Positions 7,877 through 16,182 of a stretch of DNA of 45,702 bases are shown piece by piece. The notes under the pieces were generated by a model. It worked only from the letters and a program-made list of their open reading frames with translations, was not told the origin of the DNA and searched no databases. Position 1 is the stretch's first letter. Every line of letters starts with the position of its first letter. Both the position numbers and the translations under genes were made by a program. This DNA is from Pseudonocardiales bacterium (GTDB lineage: Bacteria > Actinomycetota > Actinomycetes > Mycobacteriales > Pseudonocardiaceae), in contig JAFAPC010000150.1 in the NCBI GenBank assembly GCA_019247305.1, forward strand, positions 1-45,702. Reading direction: 5' to 3'.

Positions 7877-8283
7877 TGGAGCTGATCGACACCTCGGCCT
7901 GGGTGGAGTATTTCCGGGTCACCGGCTCGCCGGCGAACCTGGAAGTCCGACGTCTACTCCAGGAGCGTCCGGCGAGCGTGGTCACGACCGAGCCGGTCGT
8001 GATGGAGCTCCTCGCCGGCGCAGTCGACGAGCGCGTCTCCCAGCAGATCGAGACACTCACCGGCGGGCTGCGGCTGCTACCCGTCGAGGCGATGCTCGAC
8101 TACCGGAATGCCGCGCTGACCTACCGCGCGGCTCGCCGCCGTGGCCTTACCGTCCGGAAACTGGTCGACTGCCTGATCGCTACCGTCGCCGCGCGGACTG
8201 GTGCCACGCTCGTGCACCGGAACCGGGACTTCGACGCGCTTGCCGACGCATTGCCCGACCTGCGGGTGCGCTCGCTGATCTGA
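7876..8283 (+). CDS. vapC: VapC-type PIN-domain ribonuclease toxin
   Basis: 135 residues from GTG 7876. The PIN fold has all expected acidic residues: D5 (MELIDTSAWVEYF), E44 (VVMELLAG), D98 (KLVDCLIA) and D118/D120 (HRNRDFD). These bind Mg2+ for cleavage of RNA, in known VapCs often tRNA or rRNA loops. The length is normal and the gene looks intact, so with vapB it makes a complete type II toxin-antitoxin pair. Confidence 0.92.
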   Translation: MELIDTSAWVEYFRVTGSPANLEVRRLLQERPASVVTTEPVVMELLAGAVDERVSQQIETLTGGLRLLPVEAMLDYRNAALTYRAARRRGLTVRKLVDCLIATVAARTGATLVHRNRDFDALADALPDLRVRSLI

Positions 8284-8319
8284 TCCCCGGTCGTAGGAGG
8301 AGCGCCGTACCATCGGATC

Positions 8320-8541
8320 ATGCGGGGACCCTCAGATGTTGAGCGTGCTGTCGTCGCGCAGTGGCGCGCCGCAGGGCCGGCCCTGGCGCAGGTGCGGCGC
8401 CGTGAATTGCGGGAGATGACCGACGAGCAGGCGCTGGCCGCCGCCCTCGCTCTGCTGGACCTGCTGCCGCACGTGCCGCCCAAGGTCGGTGGCTCGGGCC
8501 TGGTTGAGCAGCAACGGTTGTTCGCGCTCGCCGCGAGATGA
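8320..8541 (+). CDS. Partner protein of an AbiEii-type nucleotidyltransferase toxin
   Basis: 73 residues, helical, with RRRELREMTDEQALAAALAL and the C-terminal GSGLVEQQRLF. As I know it, a small protein ending in GLVEQQRLF is usually found directly before a nucleotidyltransferase of the AbiEii toxin class. The next start codon here (ATG 8538) overlaps this stop as ATGA and begins MNPLLEAAHEV, as that partner does. The partner is cut short, leaving this as an orphan. Its antitoxin role is inferred from gene order. Confidence 0.5.
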   Translation: MRGPSDVERAVVAQWRAAGPALAQVRRRELREMTDEQALAAALALLDLLPHVPPKVGGSGLVEQQRLFALAAR

Positions 8542-8606
8542 ACCCGCTGCTAGAAGCCGCCCACGAGGTTGCCCGGGTGTGCTGCGAACGACCGCTGCGG
8601 CCCTGA
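8538..8606 (+). pseudogene. AbiEii-type nucleotidyltransferase, N-terminal stub
   Basis: 22 codons (MNPLLEAAHEVARVCCERPL) starting at ATG 8538 in an ATGA overlap with the upstream gene, then TGA 8604. Intact relatives run about 180 residues or more, with a GG..A..RWG nucleotidyltransferase motif soon after this point. None of that is present downstream, so the toxin is deleted. Confidence 0.4.
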
Positions 8607-8745
8607 TCGTCAAGTTCACGCGAAAGGGCCGCAAAGAACGGTCAATGCCGCACCGCGGCACGGTCGTCTTCCCGGCTCAGCGTAAGTGGTCGAGGTCCAC
8701 GATGGTGGAGCCGTGCAGGGACCGGACGAGTTGTGCGGCGCGGGC

Positions 8746-9333
8746 CTAGCGGATGGCCGGGTCATCGTAGGCGACCGTGACCTCCTCGACCGCTATCGGA
8801 AATGGGCGGCCGGCCCGGTGGAGCAGGCCATAGACTCCGCAAACCACGGAGTGCGCCCGAACGGCAACATAGCCCCGGCGTAGTGCAGGGCACAGGCGAA
8901 CAGACGCTCGAGCGCAGGGCAGGCACACTGGCGGGTAGGTGTTGGCCATGTTCTCCGGCCAGTCAGGCCAATCCTCCCGATGATCACGCAGCAGCCATAG
9001 AACGCCCTGCTCGGTGCGGTCGGCGGGCCGCGTACACACCTGGCAGAGCAGCTGGCGCATCGCCCGCCGCTGACGCAACGGGTGAACCTTGGCGAACTCG
9101 GGTCGGCCGTGGCCAGGACGTGACGGCGTTCGAGTCCACAACGCGCCCCGGTGGTCCCGATCCATCAGCGTTTCATCGGCAAAGGCGATACCGAACTGAT
9201 CTGCGATCACCCGGGGAGGCAGGGCCTGTTCGCCGCTCCACGCTGCGATATAGGGCACGACACCACTTCGGCCCACCATCGGCAACAGCCCCACGCCCGA
9301 GTTGGATACCGATGCTTCCACCTGCGATGCCAT
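8746..9333 (-). CDS. Zinc-ribbon-like protein ending at a suspicious amber codon
   Basis: 195 residues from ATG 9333 (AGGGAAAGG just upstream). It carries two CxxC pairs, CQVC (with TRPADRTEQGVLWLLRDHRED following) and CLPC, about 48 residues apart, fitting a structural zinc site. A Pro-rich bridge (WPDWPENMANTYPPV) lies between. I have seen this protein type as an uncharacterised actinobacterial family, function unknown. The frame stops at TAG 8746-8748, but the next 22 codons stay open with coding-like sequence (ARAAQLVRSLHGSTIVDLDH) to TGA 8677-8679. The true C-terminus may therefore have been cut by a point mutation, for example Trp TGG to TAG. Confidence 0.6.
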   Translation of the reverse strand: MASQVEASVSNSGVGLLPMVGRSGVVPYIAAWSGEQALPPRVIADQFGIAFADETLMDRDHRGALWTRTPSRPGHGRPEFAKVHPLRQRRAMRQLLCQVCTRPADRTEQGVLWLLRDHREDWPDWPENMANTYPPVCLPCARASVRLCPALRRGYVAVRAHSVVCGVYGLLHRAGRPFPIAVEEVTVAYDDPAIR

Positions 9334-9838
9334 AGCCTTTCCCTGGCATGGATCGACTGCCGCGTCCACTCCTGGTCCCTTTCAATCGCTAACACGCAAA
9401 CTGGTGACGGACCGAAGCCCTCCGGCGGCGTTTATCCGGGCCGTTGGCGTAATAACTGTGCCAGTCCATCATGACTCCCTTCCCCGATTGCACGAAACAC
9501 GCATTCCAGCCTTCCGCCGTCCGCAGCGAACCTGATTTGGATGCGGTTTAGTGATTTTGTGTACGGTCAACGGCCTGTTGTCGCTGGTTTCGCGTGTGTC
9601 CCAGCTGCGGGCTTGTACCTTGAACGCTTCCGCCTTCCTGATTCGACTGCCTGTGTGGTTGCCACCCCCGGTTAGCGGGCGACATCACAAGATTCGGCCA
9701 GGTCAGGGTCAGTTCTCGACCCCGCGATCGTCTCCTCTCCAGCGTCTATACCGCATCTGGTCTCGCCGTCTTCCGGCCGTGATAGTCTATTTTGGTCTCG
9801 CGATCAAGTCTTGTTTAACACCCAAGGAGGTCAATCCA
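9334..9838. other. Intergenic region upstream of the PLD-like gene
   Basis: About 500 bp with no supported gene. Near the 3' end, TAGTCT (9783-9788) and GTCTCGCGA lie upstream of AAGGAGG. The paralogous gene at 12278 has TAGTCT (12245-12250), GTCTCGCGA and AAGGAGG in the same order, so these are probably shared promoter and ribosome-site elements. Confidence 0.45.
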
Positions 9839-10150
9839 GTGGCCACCAAGCCCATCGTACTTAAGGTGCTGCTGCAGCACCGTCACTTGCAGACCTACCG
9901 CGCTTTTTGTCGGGAGTATGACAGGGTTGCTGGAGCCATCGACCCGACTCTGCGGGGTAGTTGGCCGAGTAAGGCACAGTTCTACCGGTGGCTTTCCGGT
10001 GGCCTGATCGTACTTCCCTACGCCGATCACCGTCGAATCCTCGAGGGCATGTTTCCCGACTGGAAAGTCGACCAACTGTTCCACGTACACGATACGGGAA
10101 TCGAGTTCGTACCCGAACCACCCACACCACAGACACAAAAACCGACTAGA
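9824..10150 (+). repeat. Direct repeat copy 1 (ribosome site plus N-terminal module)
   Basis: 327 bp that match 12263-12589 without insertions or deletions, at a little over 90% identity by eye (12 differences in the first 147 bases). Many differences are synonymous, so the protein is under constraint. The second copy precedes a different C-terminal domain. Confidence 0.9.
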
Positions 10151-10726
10151 TCTGCTTCAACGGGGCTAGCTGATCAGGGCGTTGGTCAGGTCGTAGCATT
10201 CTATCCGCACCGGGCGGACACCCCGAAACATCTTTGGATGGACCTTCTGGTTAGCGCACAAGAAAATATCGACTTGTTTGCAAATGCCAGCCTATTCCTT
10301 CCCGAAGAAAACTCAGAATCAATAGAAGTTCTCAAAAAGAAGGCTACAGGAGGCACAAGGGTACGGATCTTGCTGGGTGACCCCGATCACCCAGCTATGG
10401 AGCTCCGTGGTCGAGAAGAACGACTCTTTGAGGCTATCCCAGGTCGAATCAGGATGGCGCTCGCATACTATCGCCCCCTAGTCGATGTTGAGGGTATCGA
10501 ATTTCGTCTCCACGGAACGTCACTATACAATTCAATATTCCGCTACGACGACCAAATGCTCGTCAATCAACACATCTACGGCACATACGGATATATGGCG
10601 CCGATCCTGCATCTTCGCAAGGTTGCCGGTGCCGACTTGTTTGATACCTACATGAAAAGCTTCGAGCTGATCTGGCGAGAAGAATCGTACAGTATTCACA
10701 CCAAAGAGACCGCACCAACAAACTAG
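9839..10726 (+). CDS. N-terminal sensor-like domain fused to a PLD-like (DUF5919) domain
   Basis: 295 residues from GTG 9839, preceded by AAGGAGG. Residues 1-85 form a helical module (LLQHRHLQTYRAFCREYDR, GSWPSKAQFYRWLSG, HRRILEGMFPDWKVDQLF), plausibly DNA- or ligand-binding. A Pro-rich linker leads to residues ~120-290, a phospholipase-D-like/DUF5919 fold: DLFANASLFLPEE, ATGGTRVRILLGDPDHPA, FRLHGTSLYNSIFRYDDQML. DUF5919 is known attached to HTH-type proteins; its activity is not established, and canonical HKD motifs are not evident. The same N-terminal module precedes a peptide deformylase at 12278. The 3' end converges with the HAD gene one base away. Confidence 0.75.
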   Translation: MATKPIVLKVLLQHRHLQTYRAFCREYDRVAGAIDPTLRGSWPSKAQFYRWLSGGLIVLPYADHRRILEGMFPDWKVDQLFHVHDTGIEFVPEPPTPQTQKPTRSASTGLADQGVGQVVAFYPHRADTPKHLWMDLLVSAQENIDLFANASLFLPEENSESIEVLKKKATGGTRVRILLGDPDHPAMELRGREERLFEAIPGRIRMALAYYRPLVDVEGIEFRLHGTSLYNSIFRYDDQMLVNQHIYGTYGYMAPILHLRKVAGADLFDTYMKSFELIWREESYSIHTKETAPTN

Positions 10727-10727
10727 G

Positions 10728-11492
10728 CTAAGTTACATCGGTTCGTAGGTCAACTAGGGTAGTCATGAAGCGATTGAGGTCGGCCAGACTCTCCAGGACC
10801 ACGTCGGCACCAGCCTCAATCAGCTGACTAGCGCTGTAGATTCCAGTGGCTACTGCTATTATTCTGGCACCCCCTTCGCGTGCAGCCTTGACATCCAATG
10901 GGGTATCCCCAATCAGGATTGTCGATGATCGATCAAAGACCGTCCCGTACTTCTTTAAAACCTTCCCCCGGGAAGCGTTCACCAGATTGGATCGGATTGT
11001 GTCATCCGAGCCATAGCCACCAACGTCTAAATCAACCCATCTGTCCAAGTTAAAAACACTTAGCTTCACACGCGCATTAGAAGCTATATTACCAGTCAGG
11101 ACAGATTGAACGATACTAGGTATGGCAGACAGTGCCGTCAACGCTTCGATCACACCTGGCAGAATATGACCACGTCTCGGAAGCTGAGGCGCGTTCCGTG
11201 TCATGGCCTCGACAAGAACACCCTCAAACTGTGTAATTTCTACGTATTTTTCCGTATCAACGGAGTTAGCAGACAGGAGCTCATGCATAATTTGGAAGTC
11301 GGTGCGACCGTCAGTGACCGGGCGCACCGAAGGAGCGCGTCCTGCCAGTAGCTCGAATGCTAGAGCGTAAGTCGCCTTACTCACGCCGCCGTTCTCAATG
11401 AGGGTGTGGTCGATGTCCCACAGGATAAGCGTTTTCGGGAGATGCGCAACAACACTCACTGACGCATCAGGCATGAAGGTATCATCGCACAT
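10728..11492 (-). CDS. HAD-superfamily phosphatase
   Basis: About 254 residues from ATG 11492; ATG 11474 is an alternative, and neither has a strong ribosome site. Motif I is ILWDIDHTLIE (nucleophile Asp and acid/base Asp). The cap region follows, then motif II at SVLTGN, a Lys before TVFDRSSTI and motif IV IGDTPLDVKAARE. This is the layout of phosphoglycolate-phosphatase-like HAD hydrolases acting on small phosphate esters. Substrate unknown. Codon use is less GC-biased than the flanks, suggesting it arrived with the neighbouring accessory genes. Confidence 0.85.
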   Translation of the reverse strand: MCDDTFMPDASVSVVAHLPKTLILWDIDHTLIENGGVSKATYALAFELLAGRAPSVRPVTDGRTDFQIMHELLSANSVDTEKYVEITQFEGVLVEAMTRNAPQLPRRGHILPGVIEALTALSAIPSIVQSVLTGNIASNARVKLSVFNLDRWVDLDVGGYGSDDTIRSNLVNASRGKVLKKYGTVFDRSSTILIGDTPLDVKAAREGGARIIAVATGIYSASQLIEAGADVVLESLADLNRFMTTLVDLRTDVT

Positions 11493-11657
11493 CGACCTGA
11501 GTGAACACGCGACAGGGGGCACGGTTGTCCTTGATCATCCCAGAGCTACCGTGGAAAATCTCTGGCCCACCAACAAAAACCTGCGGGCGTCGTGGTCCGG
11601 CTCGGCTCTGACCACATCCGCGGGGAGCCGCCCGCGCGCCATCCCGTCGATCGGGCG

Positions 11658-11709
11658 CAGCCTTCCAAGCTGGCCGTGCGGGTTCGATTCCCCTTGCCCG
11701 TTTCGCCAC
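11658..11709 (+). other. tRNA-Gly(TCC) 3'-half remnant, possible att scar
   Basis: CAGCCTTCCAAGCTGG forms a four-pair anticodon stem with loop CTTCCAA (anticodon TCC). It is followed after a short variable region by GCGGGTTCGATTCCC, the T arm, and GCCCG resembling an acceptor end. The 5' half (acceptor and D arm) is not present upstream and the acceptor cannot pair, so it is not a working tRNA. Duplication of tRNA 3' ends is the normal footprint of tyrosine-integrase elements. No integrase is in the window. Confidence 0.55.
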
Positions 11710-11751
11710 GGTCCACCGACCCTTACCATCGCTTGAGCAGCGCCAATGGCT

Positions 11752-12102
11752 TCAGGACACGCCCTCCCACGGAGCGCCAGAGCGTTCATCGAGCAATTTA
11801 CGTAGCTGCTCGGCGATGGCGCGGACGTCACGCTCCCAGCGCTGCCCGTAGTCATCGAGGGCGCGCGCCGCGTCGAGCTGTGCCAGCACCCACGTACGGA
11901 TCAGCGCGGTAGGCTGGACACCACGATCAGCCGCCAGCTGCCGCAGCTCCTCGATTCGATCAACCGGAATACGAACGCTATAGACCGCCGTAGGGCTTTT
12001 CGCCGGCTCCCGGTGCCGCGTCCACTCCAGCTCCTCATCCGACGTCGCCTCAGCATCCTCAACAGCCGCCGCAATCCTGTCCAGAAGCTCCTTATCAGCC
12101 AT
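11752..12102 (-). CDS. Ribbon-helix-helix antitoxin-like protein (orphan)
   Basis: 116 residues from ATG 12102, with GGGGAGCGAGG just upstream. A polar N-terminus (residues 1-38) is followed by TAVYSVRIPVDRIEELRQLA and GVQPTALIRTWVLAQLD, a ribbon-helix-helix fold of CopG/BrnA type, and a charged C-terminal helix (DVRAIAEQLRKLLDE). The start overlaps the end of a coding fragment upstream (see next entry) that looks like the tail of a toxin, in toxin-first order. The toxin is otherwise lost. Confidence 0.65.
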   Translation of the reverse strand: MADKELLDRIAAAVEDAEATSDEELEWTRHREPAKSPTAVYSVRIPVDRIEELRQLAADRGVQPTALIRTWVLAQLDAARALDDYGQRWERDVRAIAEQLRKLLDERSGAPWEGVS

Positions 12103-12166
12103 CCTCGCTCCCCTTTCCGCCGTAGATGCGCTGCATGCGGCTATTCGCCAGCCCTACCCAGCGTTC
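12095..12166 (-). pseudogene. Toxin-like C-terminal stub before the RHH antitoxin
   Basis: In frame with a TGA at 12095-12097 that overlaps the antitoxin start, 23 codons read ERWVGLANSRMQ then RIYGGKGSEDG, bounded upstream by TAG 12167-12169. Basic residues and position suit the tail of a BrnT-like toxin. Too short for a family call. Confidence 0.3.
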
Positions 12167-12262
12167 CTAGCGCTGGCTCGGACAACACTGTCGGGCACGA
12201 ACAGGTAGAAGATCAGACGTGCGAGTCGGCGACGACCCTAGTGGTAGTCTCGTCTCGCGACT

Positions 12263-12589
12263 AAGGAGGTCAACCCGGTGGCCACCAAGCCCATCGTGCT
12301 CAAGGCGCTGCTGCAGCACCGCCACTTGCAGACCTACCGCGCTTTTTGTCGGGAGTACGACAGGATTGCTGCGGCCATCGATCCGACTCTGCGGGGCAGT
12401 TGGCCGAGTAAGGCACAGTTCTACCGGTGGCTTTCCGGCGACCTGATCGGACTTCCCTACGCCGACCACTGCCGAATCCTCGAGGGCATGTTTCCCGACT
12501 GGAAAGTCGACCAACTGTTCCACGTACACAATAAGGGAATCGAGTTCGTACCCGAACCACCCGCACCACAGACACATAAACCGACCAGA
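12263..12589 (+). repeat. Direct repeat copy 2 (ribosome site plus N-terminal module)
   Basis: Matches 9824-10150 base for base in length. After this point the two genes share no sequence, so the break marks a module boundary at residue ~104. Confidence 0.9.
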
Positions 12590-13843
12590 CCCGCCCGGCC
12601 AGCCGATGTCGTCGGGCAGATGCAGCCGGCCAGCGAGCACGAACCCGGGTCGGGCTTGCTCGTGGAATACGACGACGCGGAACTGAGCTATGACGGGCAT
12701 ACCTACCGGGCGACGATGCGGCGCAAGCTCCTGAACTGTGGTGAGGAGCCGATCTGTCGATACCTTATCCGCATCTCGGTTGACCGCTACCCAGGGTCGC
12801 CCGAGCAATCGAACGAGCTGTACCGCAACGACCCGCTCACCTGGGACGAGCTGCACTTGCAAGCTTGGCACAACGGTGAGCCGATGACCTGGCAGGTGCG
12901 CCACGACCGCGACGCATTCAAGGAACTGTGGCTGCTTTTCGCGAATGACGAAGCTCACTTCCCGCTCTACCCCGGGGAATCGACCGAGATCGTCTACAGT
13001 TACACGGTCAGCGACATCAAGTGGGGGCAGTGGTTCCAGCGCGCTGTGCGACTCCCCACCCGGCGGCTGATCGTGCGATTGGATTTCCCCGCCGAACTCG
13101 GGCCGTCGGTGTGGGGTATGGAAACCTCGATGAGCGCCCAAGCGCTGCCGTTTCGAACACCGATCACCCGCACTGAGGACGGCGACCGCACCCGGTTCGC
13201 GTGGACGACGGATGACCCGCCGCTGCACGCGCGCTATCGCATCGAGTGGCGCTTCACGCAGCCGACCACCTCGCGCGCGGACAGCTCCGACACCAAGCCC
13301 AGCCAGACCATGGCCACGCTCGGCGTCGTCCAGCTCGGCGATCCGCTGCTGCGCCAGCAGGCCAGACCGTTCACGCTCCCCACCGAGGCCGAGGACGCGC
13401 GTCGCGTGGTGGCCGAGCTGCACTCGGCCCTCGCACGCGTCGCCCAGGCACACGTATTCGGCAAGGGCCTGGGCATCGCGGCCCCCCAAATCGGCATCGG
13501 ACGCGCTGCCGCCGTGATCCGCATCCCAGGCGGTGAGATCATCACACTGCTGAACCCCCAGATCATCGACCAGTCCGACGACCACGACGAGCAATACGAG
13601 GGATGTCTCAGTTTCTTCGACGTGCGCGGTAAACTGCTCCGACCCCTGCGCATCCAGGTCGAACATCAACACATAGATGGCGGCATACACATCACCGTTT
13701 TCGAGCGCGGCATCGCTCGACTCGTCGCCCACGAGATCGACCACCTCACCGGCGTGCTCTACACCGACCGCATGGCCGACACCGCCAGCGTGATCCCCAT
13801 CGAGCAATACCGCGGCAGCGGCCAATCCTGGCACTACGCCTGA
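12278..13843 (+). CDS. N-terminal sensor-like module fused to a peptide-deformylase domain
   Basis: 521 residues from GTG 12278, preceded by AAGGAGG. Residues 1-104 match the protein at 9839. A middle region (~120-340) is beta-rich with Trp and Tyr (LLVEYDDAELSYDGHTY, KWGQWFQRAVRLPTRRL) and unrecognised. From ~345 comes a peptide deformylase: GIAAPQIGIG (~398), EGCLSF (~440) and VAHEIDHLTG (~483), carrying the metal-ligand Cys and both His and the catalytic Glu. Deformylases remove the formyl group from nascent N-terminal Met; housekeeping forms are about 180 residues and unfused. This fusion may give resistance or conditional activity. All catalytic motifs look intact. Confidence 0.85.
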   Translation: MATKPIVLKALLQHRHLQTYRAFCREYDRIAAAIDPTLRGSWPSKAQFYRWLSGDLIGLPYADHCRILEGMFPDWKVDQLFHVHNKGIEFVPEPPAPQTHKPTRPARPADVVGQMQPASEHEPGSGLLVEYDDAELSYDGHTYRATMRRKLLNCGEEPICRYLIRISVDRYPGSPEQSNELYRNDPLTWDELHLQAWHNGEPMTWQVRHDRDAFKELWLLFANDEAHFPLYPGESTEIVYSYTVSDIKWGQWFQRAVRLPTRRLIVRLDFPAELGPSVWGMETSMSAQALPFRTPITRTEDGDRTRFAWTTDDPPLHARYRIEWRFTQPTTSRADSSDTKPSQTMATLGVVQLGDPLLRQQARPFTLPTEAEDARRVVAELHSALARVAQAHVFGKGLGIAAPQIGIGRAAAVIRIPGGEIITLLNPQIIDQSDDHDEQYEGCLSFFDVRGKLLRPLRIQVEHQHIDGGIHITVFERGIARLVAHEIDHLTGVLYTDRMADTASVIPIEQYRGSGQSWHYA

Positions 13844-13956
13844 GACGCCTTTCAACACGATCCGCCAAACGACCCGACTCCGCGCCTCACCGGGAACCCG
13901 CGACCCACCGCCACGCTGACGCCGTCAATGCCGGCTTCGCCGACGCGGCGCAAGGC

Positions 13957-16009
13957 CTACAACCCGTCTGGTTCCGTTGCCGCCGGCAGCTGCAGCCGGA
14001 ATGGCTCAGCCAGCTGTTCGTACCGTCTACGGACCTGGTCCACGGATTCTCCGGTTCTCTGCGCAGCTTTTTCTATCCATTTCTCGGTGATCGGCTGGGC
14101 TGGGTCGAGAAAAGGGTGATCTCCGTTCAGCTTCGTAGTCAGTAGCTGTCGGTCGGCTTGGTTTAGGCTGCGGGACAGCTCAGCAACGGCCCTCGTGCGT
14201 ACTTTGACGTCGGGGCAGCCGAGTAGCTCGCGCAGAACGGGTTCGGCCTCGGGATGGCCGCCACGGAAAATCCGTGTCGCGAGCTCTACCCGGACAGTGG
14301 GCTCAAAGATCTCTGGCGTAAGTAGGCGGGCTCTCATCTTCCCGCCGTCCGGATCCGCCACTCTGGCCGCCAGCTCGGCGACGACTGCGTGGTCTGCGGA
14401 GATCCAGCCCACCCGCTGGATCTCCGCGAGAACGTCTGACTGAGGACATCTGCGTCTGGGCCAACCGTAGGTGCGCCATGATGCAGCGGATCTGACGAGG
14501 GGCGGTGCTGGTCGGATCGCGACGCGGGCAACCGGCCTCTCAGGCTGGTGGCTGGGGGGTAGTCCGGTCGGTTCGGGTTCGCCCAATGCGGCCAGGTGGG
14601 CGCGGGCGTTGGTGAGGGCAGCGACGTAACTAAACGGTGGGCCATCGCACCAGGCCTGCCGGAAGGCCGCACGGGCTGCGTCGATCGCAGCGGCGGTGTC
14701 GCCGGCACCCTGCTCGACCTGGCTGAGCATGTTCAGCGCGTCGGCCAACCGCAGCCGCAGCTGCAAGCGCTCGGGGGGCGAGTTTCGATGGCATCACGAA
14801 TGTGCTCCCGTGCCTCCAGTATCCGCCGACGGCGAAGGTGCCAGCCGGTCAGCTCGATACGAGCGATCACTTCATCTTCAGCCAGGCCCGCCGATCGAGC
14901 GGTGGCTAGCGCCTCGCTCAGCACCTCGCCCGCCTCGTCCTCGTTTCCGCGCCGCAGGGCCAGTGCGCCGCGCAGGATCGTCGTACGGATCCTGGACGGG
15001 ACGGTCCACGCTTTTGCGGCTAAGGTGACCATCAAGCCGAGGAATCCTCAACAGCACTATAGTTGTGCTCGTCCAATGCCAACCAGCCGAACTCCAAAAC
15101 CCTCAAGAAGGAGAAGTAATCGGGTTCAAAAAACCCGCGGTAATCGGTCAGCCAGGCCCGGCCATCCTCGATCAGACCCCGTCGCACGAGTATCGAACCG
15201 AGCACCACGATCGCTAACTCAGCGTAGTCGTCATCAATAAGGGCAGTTATGCCCTGCCATGCCTCACGTTCAGCCTCGGCGAGATTACCCAGCTGACAGA
15301 GCGCGAAAGCCCGCAGCGACCTGAATATCGCGAGGAGCTCCTCGCCCTCCTTATCGCGCTCGACGAGACTCACGATGCCCGATAGCGCGACGTCGTAGGC
15401 CTGGACAGCCCGCCCCGGATCGCCTGCGAAGCAGTAACCGACTCCAGTCAAGAACGAGGCTAAAGCGCCGATTTCGACTGGGTCGGACTCATCATCAATG
15501 GATTCCAGCCAGAGCGGATCGCTGATGACCGACGCTGCCAGCTCGGCGAGCTGCCGAAATGCCCCCAGCTCGGTTAGCGGATCCGCGATTCGATCAGTCA
15601 TGAGGTTTAAGGCGGCTTCGTAGCGACCGAGGCGGACGAGGGTGTGAAACAACTCGATGGGGACAGCCAGATCGTCGACACTGGTGACCGAGTTCTCATC
15701 GACGGCCGGGACCGACTCGAAATACGTTGCGAGCTGAAGGTTGTTCCCGCGGCGGGCGTTCGAGTCGAGCCCGGACCACACCACCCCGCGCACCACCGGG
15801 TGCAGGTCATAGCGATTCCCCCGGCGGTCCCAGCCCAGCAGGCCGCGGTCCTCAAGGTCGGCCAGCGCACGGTCAAGCCCGGCCTCGGTCATACCCGGCT
15901 GGTCATGGCCGACCAGCAACGTGGCCAGGATGTCGTAACTCGTCGGCGCGCGAAACGCCGCAATCGTATGCAGGATCAGCATGGGCAGATACTGCCGGTC
16001 CTGGTGCAA
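13957..16009 (-). pseudogene. STAND-type/TPR repeat protein, N-truncated with two frameshifts
   Basis: Reading in order: a winged-helix segment of the kind that follows an NB-ARC ATPase (SYDILATLLVGHDQPGM, LGWDRRGNRYDLHPVVRG), then tetratricopeptide helices (VGYCFAGDPGRAVQAYDVAL, LCQLGNLAEAEREAW) to 15032; a shift to a second frame (ALALRRGNEDEAGEVL, HLRRRRILEAREHIRDAIE); a second shift at about 14778, in a run of six Gs, to the frame with LADALNMLSQVEQGAGD and HEAT-like helices (PEAEPVLRELLGCPDVKVRT). The P-loop ATPase domain expected upstream is absent. STAND proteins act as switch-like sensors in regulation or defence. The G-run shift could be a sequencing error. Confidence 0.6.
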
Positions 16010-16182
16010 GCCCTTGCGCCATCAGCCCGCTACCGCGGGCATCCAGCCGGACCGGCCAGTCCGAGCGTTATCCCCCGGATTGCGTACGCATCGGCTCGCT
16101 CCCCCGCCGCAATCGGAGGGATACGGTTCGAGTACCGCTCGGACGCGGTCGTCATAATCAGTAACACTACGTGCTTGGCTCA

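Noticed and set aside
11632..11709. Complete tRNA-Gly gene
   Set aside because: No acceptor 5' strand or D arm pairs properly and the T stem has a mismatch, so only a 3' remnant is supported.
12167..13858. 563-residue open frame on the minus strand
   Set aside because: It lies opposite the deformylase fusion, whose plus frame has clear catalytic motifs and a ribosome site. The minus frame is a codon-bias shadow.
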